Under the pieces are notes generated by a model that worked only from the letters and a program-made list of their open reading frames with translations, had not been told where the DNA came from and ran no database searches. Positions 52,001-60,064 of a stretch of 64,000 bases of DNA are shown here, one piece after another. The position numbers and the translations under genes are program-made. The DNA comes from Candidatus Rifleibacteriota bacterium (GTDB lineage Bacteria > Muiribacteriota > Ozemobacteria > Ozemobacterales > Ozemobacteraceae), in NCBI GenBank assembly GCA_012517355.1, contig JAAYVD010000111.1:62001-126000 (forward strand), given 5' to 3'. Position 1 is the first letter of the stretch; every line of letters starts with the position of its first letter.

Positions 52001-55000
52001 CATCGTGGCGAGGTTCACGCCCACGCCGGCCACCGGCAGGGGCCCGGTGGAAGAGAGCAGGCGGCCGGTCACGGTGACGCCCTTGACCAGGTCGAAGGTC
52101 GAAGGATACGGCGGATTGAAGACCCGCTGCGCGTAGGACGTGTCGATCGGCGTGACGATCAACGTGTAGGAAAGGTTCGGATCGATGCCACCCACCGTGA
52201 ACGGATATCTGTCGGCCACCGGGATGTCGTCGGTCCGGGTGAAGATCGAGGGGACCGTTCCCAGAGCCGAGGTAAGGGTGTTCTGGGTCAGCGGCCGCGC
52301 TTCGATGATGGCGGGGACGTTGACCGAGCCGGAAAGGCCGGCGCTCACGATCGGGGTCACCGGGATGTCGAGGGAAACGTCGGCGGTCACCACCGCCACG
52401 CGCACCGGCACCGGCGTCGGATAGCCGGGAGGCAGCACGGGCAGCACGTAGTAGACCACATTCGGCTCGACGGGAACCTTGAACCGGCCGTCGGGCCCGG
52501 GCACGATCTCGTTGTTGGCGGCCACGGCCGGGTAGGGCAGGAACGGCTGGCCGTCGGTCAGGTCGCTCATCGCGGTGCGTTTGCGATACAGCAGCAGCTT
52601 TCCGCCGAGAACGACGTCGGTGCCGCTGGCCAGGGTGACGGTGAGATACCGGGCGGCCGGAACGACGAAGTCGGCCACGGTGTCGGTGCCGACCAGGGCC
52701 TGGACGAAGGTGACCGCCAGGCTGGTGGTCGCGGGCGCCGCATAGCCGACGTAGGGCCCGGGGGCCAGGAACATCTGGTAGACGCCACCCGAGGCCACCC
52801 CGACCATCGGGGTGATCCCTTCGGCGGCACCGTCGGGAACGAGCAGGATCTTGCCGTCGCGCAGGACGTTGGCGGAATCCTTCAGGGTTCCCCGCAGCAC
52901 GCTCTGGGTGCGGAGAGCCATGAGATGGGTCTTGGACGGGGCCGTCACCAGGACGTTTTCATCCACCCGCGGCAACAGGGCCAGGTCAGCGGGGGGCAGG
53001 TAGGTCACCCGGTAGACGCGGCCCGCGGGCAGGGCGACCGCGGCTGCACCACCGGTCAGATCGTAGGTCACGACGCCAGGGGCCACCGGTTCGGCCGGCA
53101 GGCCCGGGGTCACGGCGGGATCGAGGGTGAACTGGACGAGCACCTTGCCCAGGGCGGGCAGACCGGCGGGATCGGTGACCTGGACGTTGAGGAGGCCCAG
53201 CATGGGCATGGCGATCGCCCGGTTCTTCTGGGTTTCGTTGACCGCGAAGGGGGCGGGGGAGATATAGCGCAGCACTCCGGCAAAGGTGGTCGGAATGCTG
53301 GCGGGATCGATGGCGACGGGGGTTTCGTAGATCGCCAGCCGATAGCCGTCGCCGGGGGCGACGTTGGGGAAGGACAAGCCGAGGTCGTTGGCCACGCTCA
53401 GGTAGGTGTTCGGCGCGACCAGACCGGGCTCCTGATAGGTGCCAGTGGCGACGGGGCTGGCCGGCGGCTGCATGAACGCCTCCGCCTTGAACAGGCGGCC
53501 GATGAACCGGCCCCGGGCATCGGTCACGGGCGGGTCGAAGGTCACCTGGAACTGGACGGGAGCCGTCCAGACCAGAGAGATCGTCTGACCCTGCGTCGTC
53601 AGATCGACCACCAGCGGCGCGGGAGGCACCAGCATGTCGAAGCCGGTGGCATACCCGTGCATCGGGGTCAGCAGGTAACGGCCGGGGGGAAGCTTGAAGA
53701 CGGCCTTCCCCGTCGCATCGGCGCTCATCCAGGCGAAGGACAAGCGGGGCCCGTTGACATCGGCGGTCAGAAGCTGGGCGACCTGGATGCCGGCGTAGGT
53801 GAGAGGCTGGCTCGCCACCGTGCAGAAGGCGGTGAGATCTTTCAGGGTGGCCGGGTCGAGATTCGCCGTCACGGTGATGGACTCGCTGGCGGGCATGGTG
53901 AAGTCATGCGTGAGGAAGGCCGCCGGCGAAGCATTGTAGTCGGTCAAGACGGAGCGGTAGGTGCCAGCGGGAAGCCCCGCCGTCAGGACCGCCTGCCCGT
54001 CACTTCCGAAGTAGGCATAGCCGGCCTCTCCCTGGGTGGCCAGGTTGTAGAGAGCACAACCGGTGTTGACGATGGGGCTGCCGGCCCGGGTATACCGGAA
54101 GGTCACCTGATACTGCCGCCCCAGGACGACCTTCACCGGGGTGATGCGGCCCTGCAGGATGGCGAAGGGCTGCGCGTTCTGGTTGTAGCCGGCGATGTTG
54201 TAGGTGAAGGAAGCGGGAAGGGTCGGGGTCATCGTGGAAACCGCCCCGCCGACCGACATCACTTCCAGTTTGTAGCCATCACCGGCTTCGCCCCAGATCA
54301 GTTCAGGATAGGAGGTCGTGTTGGGCCGGAAGAACCTGCCCTGGGCATCGGTCGAGAAATGGAAGACAGGCATGCCGTCAGCCCGCTTCAGCACGAGGTT
54401 GGCGCTGGCGATGACGGCGCCGGCATTGTCGGTCACCGTGCCCTGGATGGAACCGACCTGGGTGGAGTTGAAGGCGACGTCGAACGGAAGTTCTCCGGCA
54501 TCCTGATCGACAACGATCTGCCGGACGACCAGCGGCTGGGTCTGCTGGAAGGGGACGGTCGGGTTGGGAAGGTTCTCGAAGTCGACCACCACTTCCCAGG
54601 TGCCGCGGGTCAGGCCGCTGATGCGGTATTCGCCACCGGTCACCAGGCCCTGCTTTGAGGCATAGGTGTCACGGTTCCGCAGGGTCATCAGGGTCGTGTT
54701 GGGATACAGGGTTCCGTTGTAGGTGATCTTCCCGGCCAGGATCACCCCGGCATCCACGTAGATGTCCTTGACGAAGGAGGTCGCGGTCGCGGCCACCGGC
54801 AGGGGGACATCGGTGGGCAGGAAGGAGCCGAACAGGGCGGAAGTGCCGTAGGAAGAATCGGGCCCGGTCACCTGCAGCCGGTATTCCCGGCCCTTTTCGA
54901 CCCAGAAGTTGTAGGTGCCGGCGCCGGCGAGGTCGGGCAGCAGGCTGTCTTCCTGCAACTGGAAAGGGGTGTTCCACAGGATGTTGGTCCAGACGAGGTT

Positions 55001-56860
55001 TGGAAGGATATGGTTCAGATACACACGCCCCTGGGAAACCGTCGTGGCCGTCCCGGAGGTGGGCTGAGGACCGTAGAACACGGTGCCGGACACCTTCACG
55101 AAGGTGGCCGGATCGAGGCGGGCCGCCGCGGTGACCAGGGTGTCGGTCGCCGTGACCGTGACGGGCGGCTGCAGGTGCTGATACACCTTGGTCGGATCGA
55201 GGGGATCCTGGTAGTCGAGGCGGGCGACCACGGTGGTGCCCGGCTTCAAAAAGCCGAGGAAATACTGGCCGGACGCGAGCTGATAATCGACGAAGTCGAT
55301 GTAGGGATAGAACTGGGTTTCCGGCCGGGCTACCGCCCCGAACAGGACGGGCCGGGTGTAACTGCCGATCATGGGCAGCGGCTGGTCGGGGGTGCCCGCC
55401 AGCAGCGCCTGCCCCTGCAGGGCGGCGGTGCGTTCCATCACCAGGGTGCCGGCCCCGGAGCCGGAGGTCACGGTCAGATCGATGCCGGCCTGGTTGTCGA
55501 GATAGGACCGCCAGACGGCCTGGCGCTGATCGACGAATCCGGGAAGGTTGCCCCAATTCTGGGAGATGACGTGGTAGACGCCGGGTTCCCCTCGCACGAT
55601 CGCCTTGCCGCTGTTGTCGGTGGGCTGTCCGAGGGTGTTCATCCAGACGGCTTTCCCATCAACCGTCATCTGCCGGAAGAACTGCAGGTTGTAGTACCAG
55701 GGAACCGTCGCCCCGTCGGAGGTCTGCAGCGTGACCTCGACCTGGACCGCGTTCTGGAGGGCGGGGTTCACGGTCACCGGGTCGGCCACCAGCTCGAAGG
55801 GAGAAAGGGCCGGAGCAACGCTGGTCAGGCTCGGCGCCGAGGTTTCCATCAGGTATTTCCCGGCGGGCAGATACAGCTTGAAGGTGGGGGATGCGGCGGT
55901 GAAAGAGTAGCCGAGGTAGCTCCAGCGCATCTCGTTGGGAACCGGGTAGTTGGAGATGTACGGATACCCGCGGAAGCTGAGCTGGAACGAGCTTCCCAGG
56001 GGGAGAGTCACCCCGGACGGAAGCGCGATGGTGCCGTTCAGTTCGACCTTCGTGCGTTTCTGCAGAATCAGGTTGACATCGGTCGGATCGGCGTCGGCCT
56101 TGAAGGAGGCCCAGGCCGACTCGTAGTAGTTCTGCTGGGTGAGGTCATTCTGACTGCCGCCGCTGTAGGCAGCAACGTTGCCGTCGACGCCGGGGGCCCA
56201 GGAGACATCCATGCCCGTTCCGGTGAAATTGAAGCGGTAGACCCAATACGGAACGCCGGGGATGTCGATCACGCCACCAAAGCCGATTTCGACGCCGGTC
56301 GAATCCTTGACCCGGACGCGCACGAGCTTGGAGGCCGGCACCTGGATGACCTGAAGCTGGGCGACCGCCGGGTTCAGGGGGTCGGTGGCCGGATAGAAGA
56401 AGGTGGTCATCGTGGCCACGAACCCGTAGGGGGAGGTGGCGACGGTGGAGATGGCCGGCAGGATGGCGGCATCGAACGAGTTCGTCGGCAGGGTAGAGGT
56501 GGCCGGCGGGGTGTAGGTGGCCGGCGGCGGGGTATAGGTGGCCGGAGGAACGGAGGTGCCCGCCCCTGGAAGGACGAAGATGCCGATGTTGGGCGCGGGG
56601 TTGTCCTTCCCCAGGATCGTCTGGGAAAGGGTCAGATTGAGCGTGACTTTCCCCTGGGCATCGGTGAAACCGGAAGCTTTAGACCAGGTGGAATAGGTGT
56701 CCCACACGAATACCTGGGCGTTGGGGACCACGGCGTTGGCCGGGTCACGGACCTCGACCGGCACTTGCACGTAATACTGCGCAAAACCGGCCGCCGGCCA
56801 CAGACAAGCCAGCAGCAACAGGAACGGCAGAACGGACCCGACACGCGAACGACAACCCAT
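49064..56860 (-). CDS. Giant exported multidomain protein with CFI-box C-terminus
   Basis: 2598 aa. The signal peptide (VLPFLLLLACLWPAAGFAQ) is followed by a very long array of beta-sandwich domains of the carboxypeptidase-regulatory or transthyretin-like type. Repeated signatures include GTVTDNAGAVIASANLVLKR, GRITDGTNGLGDVKVILND and TDGDGAYTFTGVP. Near the end a domain closing with YVTFKVSHLTQFAVVA leads to a Thr/Gly repeat linker. Then comes CFIWTATYGSPMHPQVIMFR, the CFI-box (family form CFIATAAYGS). A hydrophobic helix (VWMVRLLFAVGGTMFLLLLG) and Arg-rich tail follow, so the protein is probably anchored by its C-terminus. The ATG at 56860 with GGAGGAGG was preferred over a TTG six codons upstream. 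It is directly downstream of the gsp operon. Role unknown; surface or structural protein likely. Confidence 0.92.
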   Translation of the reverse strand: MGCRSRVGSVLPFLLLLACLWPAAGFAQYYVQVPVEVRDPANAVVPNAQVFVWDTYSTWSKASGFTDAQGKVTLNLTLSQTILGKDNPAPNIGIFVLPGAGTSVPPATYTPPPATYTPPATSTLPTNSFDAAILPAISTVATSPYGFVATMTTFFYPATDPLNPAVAQLQVIQVPASKLVRVRVKDSTGVEIGFGGVIDIPGVPYWVYRFNFTGTGMDVSWAPGVDGNVAAYSGGSQNDLTQQNYYESAWASFKADADPTDVNLILQKRTKVELNGTIALPSGVTLPLGSSFQLSFRGYPYISNYPVPNEMRWSYLGYSFTAASPTFKLYLPAGKYLMETSAPSLTSVAPALSPFELVADPVTVNPALQNAVQVEVTLQTSDGATVPWYYNLQFFRQMTVDGKAVWMNTLGQPTDNSGKAIVRGEPGVYHVISQNWGNLPGFVDQRQAVWRSYLDNQAGIDLTVTSGSGAGTLVMERTAALQGQALLAGTPDQPLPMIGSYTRPVLFGAVARPETQFYPYIDFVDYQLASGQYFLGFLKPGTTVVARLDYQDPLDPTKVYQHLQPPVTVTATDTLVTAAARLDPATFVKVSGTVFYGPQPTSGTATTVSQGRVYLNHILPNLVWTNILWNTPFQLQEDSLLPDLAGAGTYNFWVEKGREYRLQVTGPDSSYGTSALFGSFLPTDVPLPVAATATSFVKDIYVDAGVILAGKITYNGTLYPNTTLMTLRNRDTYASKQGLVTGGEYRISGLTRGTWEVVVDFENLPNPTVPFQQTQPLVVRQIVVDQDAGELPFDVAFNSTQVGSIQGTVTDNAGAVIASANLVLKRADGMPVFHFSTDAQGRFFRPNTTSYPELIWGEAGDGYKLEVMSVGGAVSTMTPTLPASFTYNIAGYNQNAQPFAILQGRITPVKVVLGRQYQVTFRYTRAGSPIVNTGCALYNLATQGEAGYAYFGSDGQAVLTAGLPAGTYRSVLTDYNASPAAFLTHDFTMPASESITVTANLDPATLKDLTAFCTVASQPLTYAGIQVAQLLTADVNGPRLSFAWMSADATGKAVFKLPPGRYLLTPMHGYATGFDMLVPPAPLVVDLTTQGQTISLVWTAPVQFQVTFDPPVTDARGRFIGRLFKAEAFMQPPASPVATGTYQEPGLVAPNTYLSVANDLGLSFPNVAPGDGYRLAIYETPVAIDPASIPTTFAGVLRYISPAPFAVNETQKNRAIAMPMLGLLNVQVTDPAGLPALGKVLVQFTLDPAVTPGLPAEPVAPGVVTYDLTGGAAAVALPAGRVYRVTYLPPADLALLPRVDENVLVTAPSKTHLMALRTQSVLRGTLKDSANVLRDGKILLVPDGAAEGITPMVGVASGGVYQMFLAPGPYVGYAAPATTSLAVTFVQALVGTDTVADFVVPAARYLTVTLASGTDVVLGGKLLLYRKRTAMSDLTDGQPFLPYPAVAANNEIVPGPDGRFKVPVEPNVVYYVLPVLPPGYPTPVPVRVAVVTADVSLDIPVTPIVSAGLSGSVNVPAIIEARPLTQNTLTSALGTVPSIFTRTDDIPVADRYPFTVGGIDPNLSYTLIVTPIDTSYAQRVFNPPYPSTFDLVKGVTVTGRLLSSTGPLPVAGVGVNLATMRNGVPFGYWTTTSAEGAFTFRQIPPDLTASDSNFLQTTTGATYEGVNYGLGRTLPFRLTADVATDVVLLSGGTIVGKVVDGSGQPLNTGLVVVRRPEVELRVQVASGAFSVGNIPPAPDYLVSIEGIPGRPPISKPQVAVYPGKVTDLGSLVIPAGVPVAGTLQPFRTLVTSLFPSGLPASAAFQVIGVRTGEAINEIDFLNERAFDKLTGRANLFWDTANPASIPDAQMFKGYFLSGRTDFAGMLQAMNSDGSLWRTFFGWKGDVPLPDPSLLTTSDPVSVGTLTAPVTWGSLSGSLTHSRPDVAFNPGEALVVLFPSADATGSRAILTPLPAAMAVPVNGFYRIDKLPAGLYKLYVLGQKFPRYELSGALTVSGATTQNVSITEASCRLFGRITDGTNGLGDVKVILNDQLVTTSLASATADKIGSFEFYVASQTGFVANVWAGKPGFASKRVTVNIGAATGGTAKDLGSIALSADIGNLAGKVLSLDTNAPVVGANVRVLFRPLPTAPYTRVGEISTDGDGAYTFTGVPATNSLLVQVQAAGYKLATATANVLPGQTTTVPDIKLASQPQSVVFESRIENGKLHVKCLLSLPVNRSSLQFMAGPLGSPLLNKTSEVLFPEGDGVATVSVLVSSGTETFQTTLGHGIEVQSNGVVIGRFEIPGQVTRLQEVTLDPFAEGDFVFRPTMTDGTQAPEGIKVPEGMLASDAVGSFTFMEFIGTPTGKLDSGVETTLAGPVFDLSFGGVNLGQTTGSVEQYLFEVTIKFTGTDISKLEPRWFDTAKGTWSNVGITPGSIQWNTPSVGYVTFKVSHLTQFAVVAADTTTGTTGTTGTTGTTGTTGTSGTTGTDGTTTGGMVSDDGGGGSKLCFIWTATYGSPMHPQVIMFRQFRDRYLLTNAPGRWFTATYYRVSPPIARFIAEREWLRTAVRIALLPMVWMVRLLFAVGGTMFLLLLGLALAGATFALLRLRRRWSVEPC
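49455..49529 (-). repeat. 9-bp tandem repeat encoding Thr/Gly linker
   Basis: Eight degenerate units of GTNCCGGTN on the plus strand, encoding Thr-Thr-Gly repeats on the minus strand just before the CFI-box. A length change by whole units would keep the frame. Confidence 0.85.
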
Positions 56861-56954
56861 GGATGCTTCCTCCTCCAACAGTTTCCGGGCGCAACCTGCC
56901 CCAAGTCTGGCGGGCGGTGGCGACCTCTACGAGAGCCTCATGACCAGAAGAACG

Positions 56955-56975
56955 ACCGGCCTCTCTTCGGCCGGT
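56955..56975 (-). terminator. Hairpin between gspM and the giant gene
   Basis: ACCGGCC-7-GGCCGGT, followed on the minus strand by CGTTCTTCT. A weak intrinsic terminator or attenuator between the gsp operon and the giant gene. The 214-base gap also contains the latter's Shine-Dalgarno. Confidence 0.45.
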
Positions 56976-57074
56976 TCAGGTGAACCTCTGAAAAATACTA
57001 CCACTCCGTGCAGCCGGCGGCAAGGAGGAAAATCGGCACCCCCCAGATCCATGGCCTGGAGGTCCTCCGGCCGT

Positions 57075-57593
57075 TCAGGGCCGGTTCCGGCACCAGATCA
57101 GCAGGAAGCCGGCGAACCCCTGACCGGTGGGGTCCTTCGACAGTTCGAACCCGGCCACCGGCAGGCCGGCGGAGGCGACCGCGCCAAGCACCGCCCACAG
57201 GTCCCCGCCCGGCATGTCGCGCAGGCGCAGGTCGGCGAAGATCTGCCGCCCCTCGCCCACCACCTGCTCGCGTCGATGGATGGCCGGGCGCCCGACGCCG
57301 GCCGGCAGACCGGCCAGCAAGGTCTCCAGCCGGGTGAAGACCTGCTCCGAGGTCCGCGACGGGGCGCCACCTGTCCGGGCCTGGCGTTGCCGCGCCTCGG
57401 CCAGCAGTGGCCTCAGCTCCACGGCCTGGCGGGCCAGCCCGTCCACCGCCCGGCGCAGGGCGGCCCGGCGGTCGAGCAGCGGCACCGTGACCCCCCACCA
57501 GAGCAACACCGCCGGCCCCACGACGGCCAGCACCAACAACGCCCGGCGCTCGCGCGGTTGCAACCCGTTCCACCAGGCCCTCAGGGTTCCCAT
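57075..57593 (-). CDS. gspM: Type II secretion protein GspM-like
   Basis: 172 aa. A short basic cytosolic start (WNGLQPRERRALL) precedes one membrane helix (LVLAVVGPAVLLWWGVTVPL, about residues 20-39). A coiled segment (RRAALRRAVDGLARQAVELR) and a small periplasmic alpha/beta domain follow. The layout and the position after gspL match GspM, the GspL partner in the assembly platform. Sequence conservation in this family is low, so the call rests largely on context. It starts 13 bases inside gspL. Confidence 0.8.
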   Translation of the reverse strand: MGTLRAWWNGLQPRERRALLVLAVVGPAVLLWWGVTVPLLDRRAALRRAVDGLARQAVELRPLLAEARQRQARTGGAPSRTSEQVFTRLETLLAGLPAGVGRPAIHRREQVVGEGRQIFADLRLRDMPGGDLWAVLGAVASAGLPVAGFELSKDPTGQGFAGFLLIWCRNRP

Positions 57594-59065
57594 GTGCCCT
57601 CCACCTCGAAACGCAGTCCTGACGCCTTTCCGCTCCGATCGGTGTCCGGTTGCGAATCGGCGATCCGGAGGCGGCGGCGGGGGAAGGCTGTCTGCAAACC
57701 GGCCACCAGGGCTTCGAGCCGGGCATACCCGTCGGCCACCCCCCGCACGCGCCAGGCCGCCCCGTTCCCCGCCACCACGTCCAGCCGGGTCACCGTGGAA
57801 GCCTGGCGGACCACGGCGTCGAGCACCTCGAGCCAGGGCAGGTCGGGAACCACGGCCGTCGGGCCGGCCGGACGGGCCCCATCCCGCAGGAAACGGCGGG
57901 TCTGGGCCACCGGCTCGACGGCCCGGTCGCGCGGGAAGACCCCGGTGTAGGCGCTGGCCATCGCCGCCGTGAGGTCTTGGCGTTGCCGGGTGAGACGCCG
58001 GCATTCCCACCACAGGACGCCGTGGAAGACCAGAATGCCGGCCAGCACCGCGGCGATGGCCGCCTGCCAGGCGGCCCGCCGCCCTTCCTGCCGCCGGATC
58101 TCCCGCCAGGCGGCCAGGTCGGCGCCACCGGGTTCCCCGAGCAACCGCTCCAGGGCCCCATACACCGCACCGCCTTCCTCGAGCAGGCGGCAAGCCACCG
58201 GTTCTGCGGTGGCCCAACCGCGGGCGATCAGCGGCAGGGGCAACCCCCGGCCCTCGAGGGCGATCCGGCCCAACCGGCCATCGTCGTCGAAACAGGCCAG
58301 CCCGGCCGATCCCGGGGCGGTGAAGCGCACCACGGCCCGGCCGGACGGGGCCGGCACCAGAAAGGCGTCGGGCACCACCAGCCGCCAGCGCTCCGCGGCG
58401 AGGTTCCAGGCAGCCGTCTCGCTGCCGGGAAAGGCCAGGCCGGTGGCCCGCCACTGGTCCCCGGCCGGCTGCACCAGCCAGGCGAAGCGCCAGCCGGCAT
58501 CGATCCCCACGAACACGTCGCGCAGCAGTTCCGGCAGCACCCGCCGCACCTTCACCGGGTCGCCGAAGGGCAGGGGGACGGCGAACGGCAGGCCGCGGGA
58601 AGCCGGCACCACCAGCACCTCGACCGGTTCCTCGTCCGGTTCGGGGCCGGTCCCTTGGGCAATGGTCGCGGCGGGCGCCCCGCCGCTGGCCGCCTTCGAT
58701 TCACCGGCGGGTTCCCCTCTGTTGGTGACCCCGGCTCCAACTGCGCCTGGAACCGCGGGTTGGAGGCCTTCCCTGTCGCCGGCCGGCACGGGGTTGGTCA
58801 CACCACTCCGCCCCACCGGAGGGCGGGGAGAACCGCCGGGTTTGCCAGGTGAAGGAGGGCCATCTGGGGAATCGGGGATTCGGGCGGGGGGCGAGCCCTC
58901 GGGAAGTGACAGGAAAGGCTCCCGGGCATCCCCGGGCCTGGCGACTCCCTGGCTGGTCGCGGGAGTGGCCGGTGGGGTGACGGGATGCAGCCCGCCGTCT
59001 CCGCCGAGCAGGAAGACCCGCTCCCCGTCGGGGGTCGGGAAGGTCAGGCGAAAGACGGTCGTCAC
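57581..59065 (-). CDS. gspL: Type II secretion protein GspL-like with Pro-rich insertion
   Basis: 494 aa. The start MTTVFRLTFPTPDGERVFLL is followed by a Pro/Gly/Ala-rich stretch of roughly 100 residues. A cytosolic actin-like region follows (from about residue 135, EEPVEVLVVPASRGLPFAVP). One membrane helix (AIAAVLAGILVFHGVLWW, about residues 335-352) and a periplasmic ferredoxin-like domain complete it. GspL links the ATPase GspE to the inner-membrane platform. The low-complexity insertion near the N-terminus is unusual. The start is the GTG at 59065, overlapping the gspK stop (GTGA). Confidence 0.88.
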   Translation of the reverse strand: MTTVFRLTFPTPDGERVFLLGGDGGLHPVTPPATPATSQGVARPGDAREPFLSLPEGSPPARIPDSPDGPPSPGKPGGSPRPPVGRSGVTNPVPAGDREGLQPAVPGAVGAGVTNRGEPAGESKAASGGAPAATIAQGTGPEPDEEPVEVLVVPASRGLPFAVPLPFGDPVKVRRVLPELLRDVFVGIDAGWRFAWLVQPAGDQWRATGLAFPGSETAAWNLAAERWRLVVPDAFLVPAPSGRAVVRFTAPGSAGLACFDDDGRLGRIALEGRGLPLPLIARGWATAEPVACRLLEEGGAVYGALERLLGEPGGADLAAWREIRRQEGRRAAWQAAIAAVLAGILVFHGVLWWECRRLTRQRQDLTAAMASAYTGVFPRDRAVEPVAQTRRFLRDGARPAGPTAVVPDLPWLEVLDAVVRQASTVTRLDVVAGNGAAWRVRGVADGYARLEALVAGLQTAFPRRRLRIADSQPDTDRSGKASGLRFEVEGTWEP

Positions 59066-60060
59066 GGCACCTCCGCGAACCGCACCACCCGGCAGTGACC
59101 GTACCGGTCCCGCCGCACCAGGGCCGACAGCCGCCGCTCGACCTCGCCGACCCGCCCCACCGCCTCGACCCGGAAGCAGGTCGAGAAGACCACGAACTGC
59201 TCCCCGTACTTCCGGGGCAGCCGCGGGTCATAGGTTACCAGAAAGTCGCGCAGTTCACCCACCTTCCGGATCGGGACGCGGGCGAGCAGGGTGTCGAAGA
59301 AGGCGCGGCGACGCTCCTCGTCGTAGCCCGGCGGACCGGGCACCGCCTCGACGATCTCGCGGCGCGCGGTGTTGAGGTTGACCAGCCCGTCGCCGTGGAC
59401 GGTCAGCAGGTCCTGCAGCCCGGGGCGGCCGCCTTCCCCCTCGAACAGGCCCGGGGTAATGCCGGGGACGTCGAGCAGTTCCCGCAGGTCCAGCAGGCGC
59501 CCGTTGCGGGGCCGCCGGCCGCCGTAGGATTCGAACTCGGCCCCGAAGGGCCGGGGCAGGTCGTCCTCGTCGACGTAGTCGAGGATGCGCTGGGCCAGGC
59601 AGAGCGGGCCGTCGACGGTGAGGTCCTCCCCGAGGAGGGTGCCGGTGGCGGTGATGCCCAGGCCGAGCCGGCGGAAGAGATACACCAGCGACTCCTCGCG
59701 GGCGGTGTTGACGTTGAGCCGGCCGGCCTCGTCGATGATCCTGACGCTGAACGACCCCCCGCCCACCGGCACCTGGGTGAAGGCGGTCATCTCGGTGTAG
59801 CGGTACCAGTCCTCGGTGAGATCGTCGCTGTCGTTGCGGTCGCGGAACAGCAGGAACAGGGCCATCGACAGGCCGGAGCGGGCGGTCAGCCGGGCCTGCA
59901 TCGCCTGGTCGAGCCGGGCGTCGAGGCGGGCCTGCAGCCCGGCGGTCCGCAGCCAGGAGTAGAACAGGCCAACCAGCAGGGCCAGCAGCAGCACCGCGGC
60001 CGCCAGCGCCATGCCCCCCCGCGGCCGGGCCGGACCCCGAAAAGGTTTCGACCGGCTCAC
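59062..60060 (-). CDS. gspK: Type II secretion minor pseudopilin GspK
   Basis: 332 aa. The basic leader ends in RPRGG, followed by the hydrophobic pilin helix MALAAAVLLLALLVGLFYSW. GspK lacks the usual Glu5, and here too it is absent. The large periplasmic domain has the GspK signatures IIDEAGRLNVNTA, RILDYVDEDDLPRPFGAE and GLVNLNTARREIVEAVPG (helix-hairpin-helix-like). GspK caps the GspI-GspJ-GspK tip. Start is the GTG at 60060, four bases after the gspJ stop. Confidence 0.95.
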   Translation of the reverse strand: MSRSKPFRGPARPRGGMALAAAVLLLALLVGLFYSWLRTAGLQARLDARLDQAMQARLTARSGLSMALFLLFRDRNDSDDLTEDWYRYTEMTAFTQVPVGGGSFSVRIIDEAGRLNVNTAREESLVYLFRRLGLGITATGTLLGEDLTVDGPLCLAQRILDYVDEDDLPRPFGAEFESYGGRRPRNGRLLDLRELLDVPGITPGLFEGEGGRPGLQDLLTVHGDGLVNLNTARREIVEAVPGPPGYDEERRRAFFDTLLARVPIRKVGELRDFLVTYDPRLPRKYGEQFVVFSTCFRVEAVGRVGEVERRLSALVRRDRYGHCRVVRFAEVP

Positions 60061-60064
60061 GGCC

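Noticed and set aside
48983-54658. Very long open frame on the plus strand antisense to the giant gene
   Set aside because: It is the stop-poor shadow expected from GC-rich codon usage. It has low-complexity Gly/Asp/Arg composition, no start signal and no family motif, while the minus-strand frame has a signal peptide, domains and a CFI-box.
56998-57040. Tiny frame PIFLLAAGCTEW resembling a lipoprotein signal after gspM
   Set aside because: Only about 13 codons from a GTG, with no ribosome site. The lipobox-like string is probably chance.
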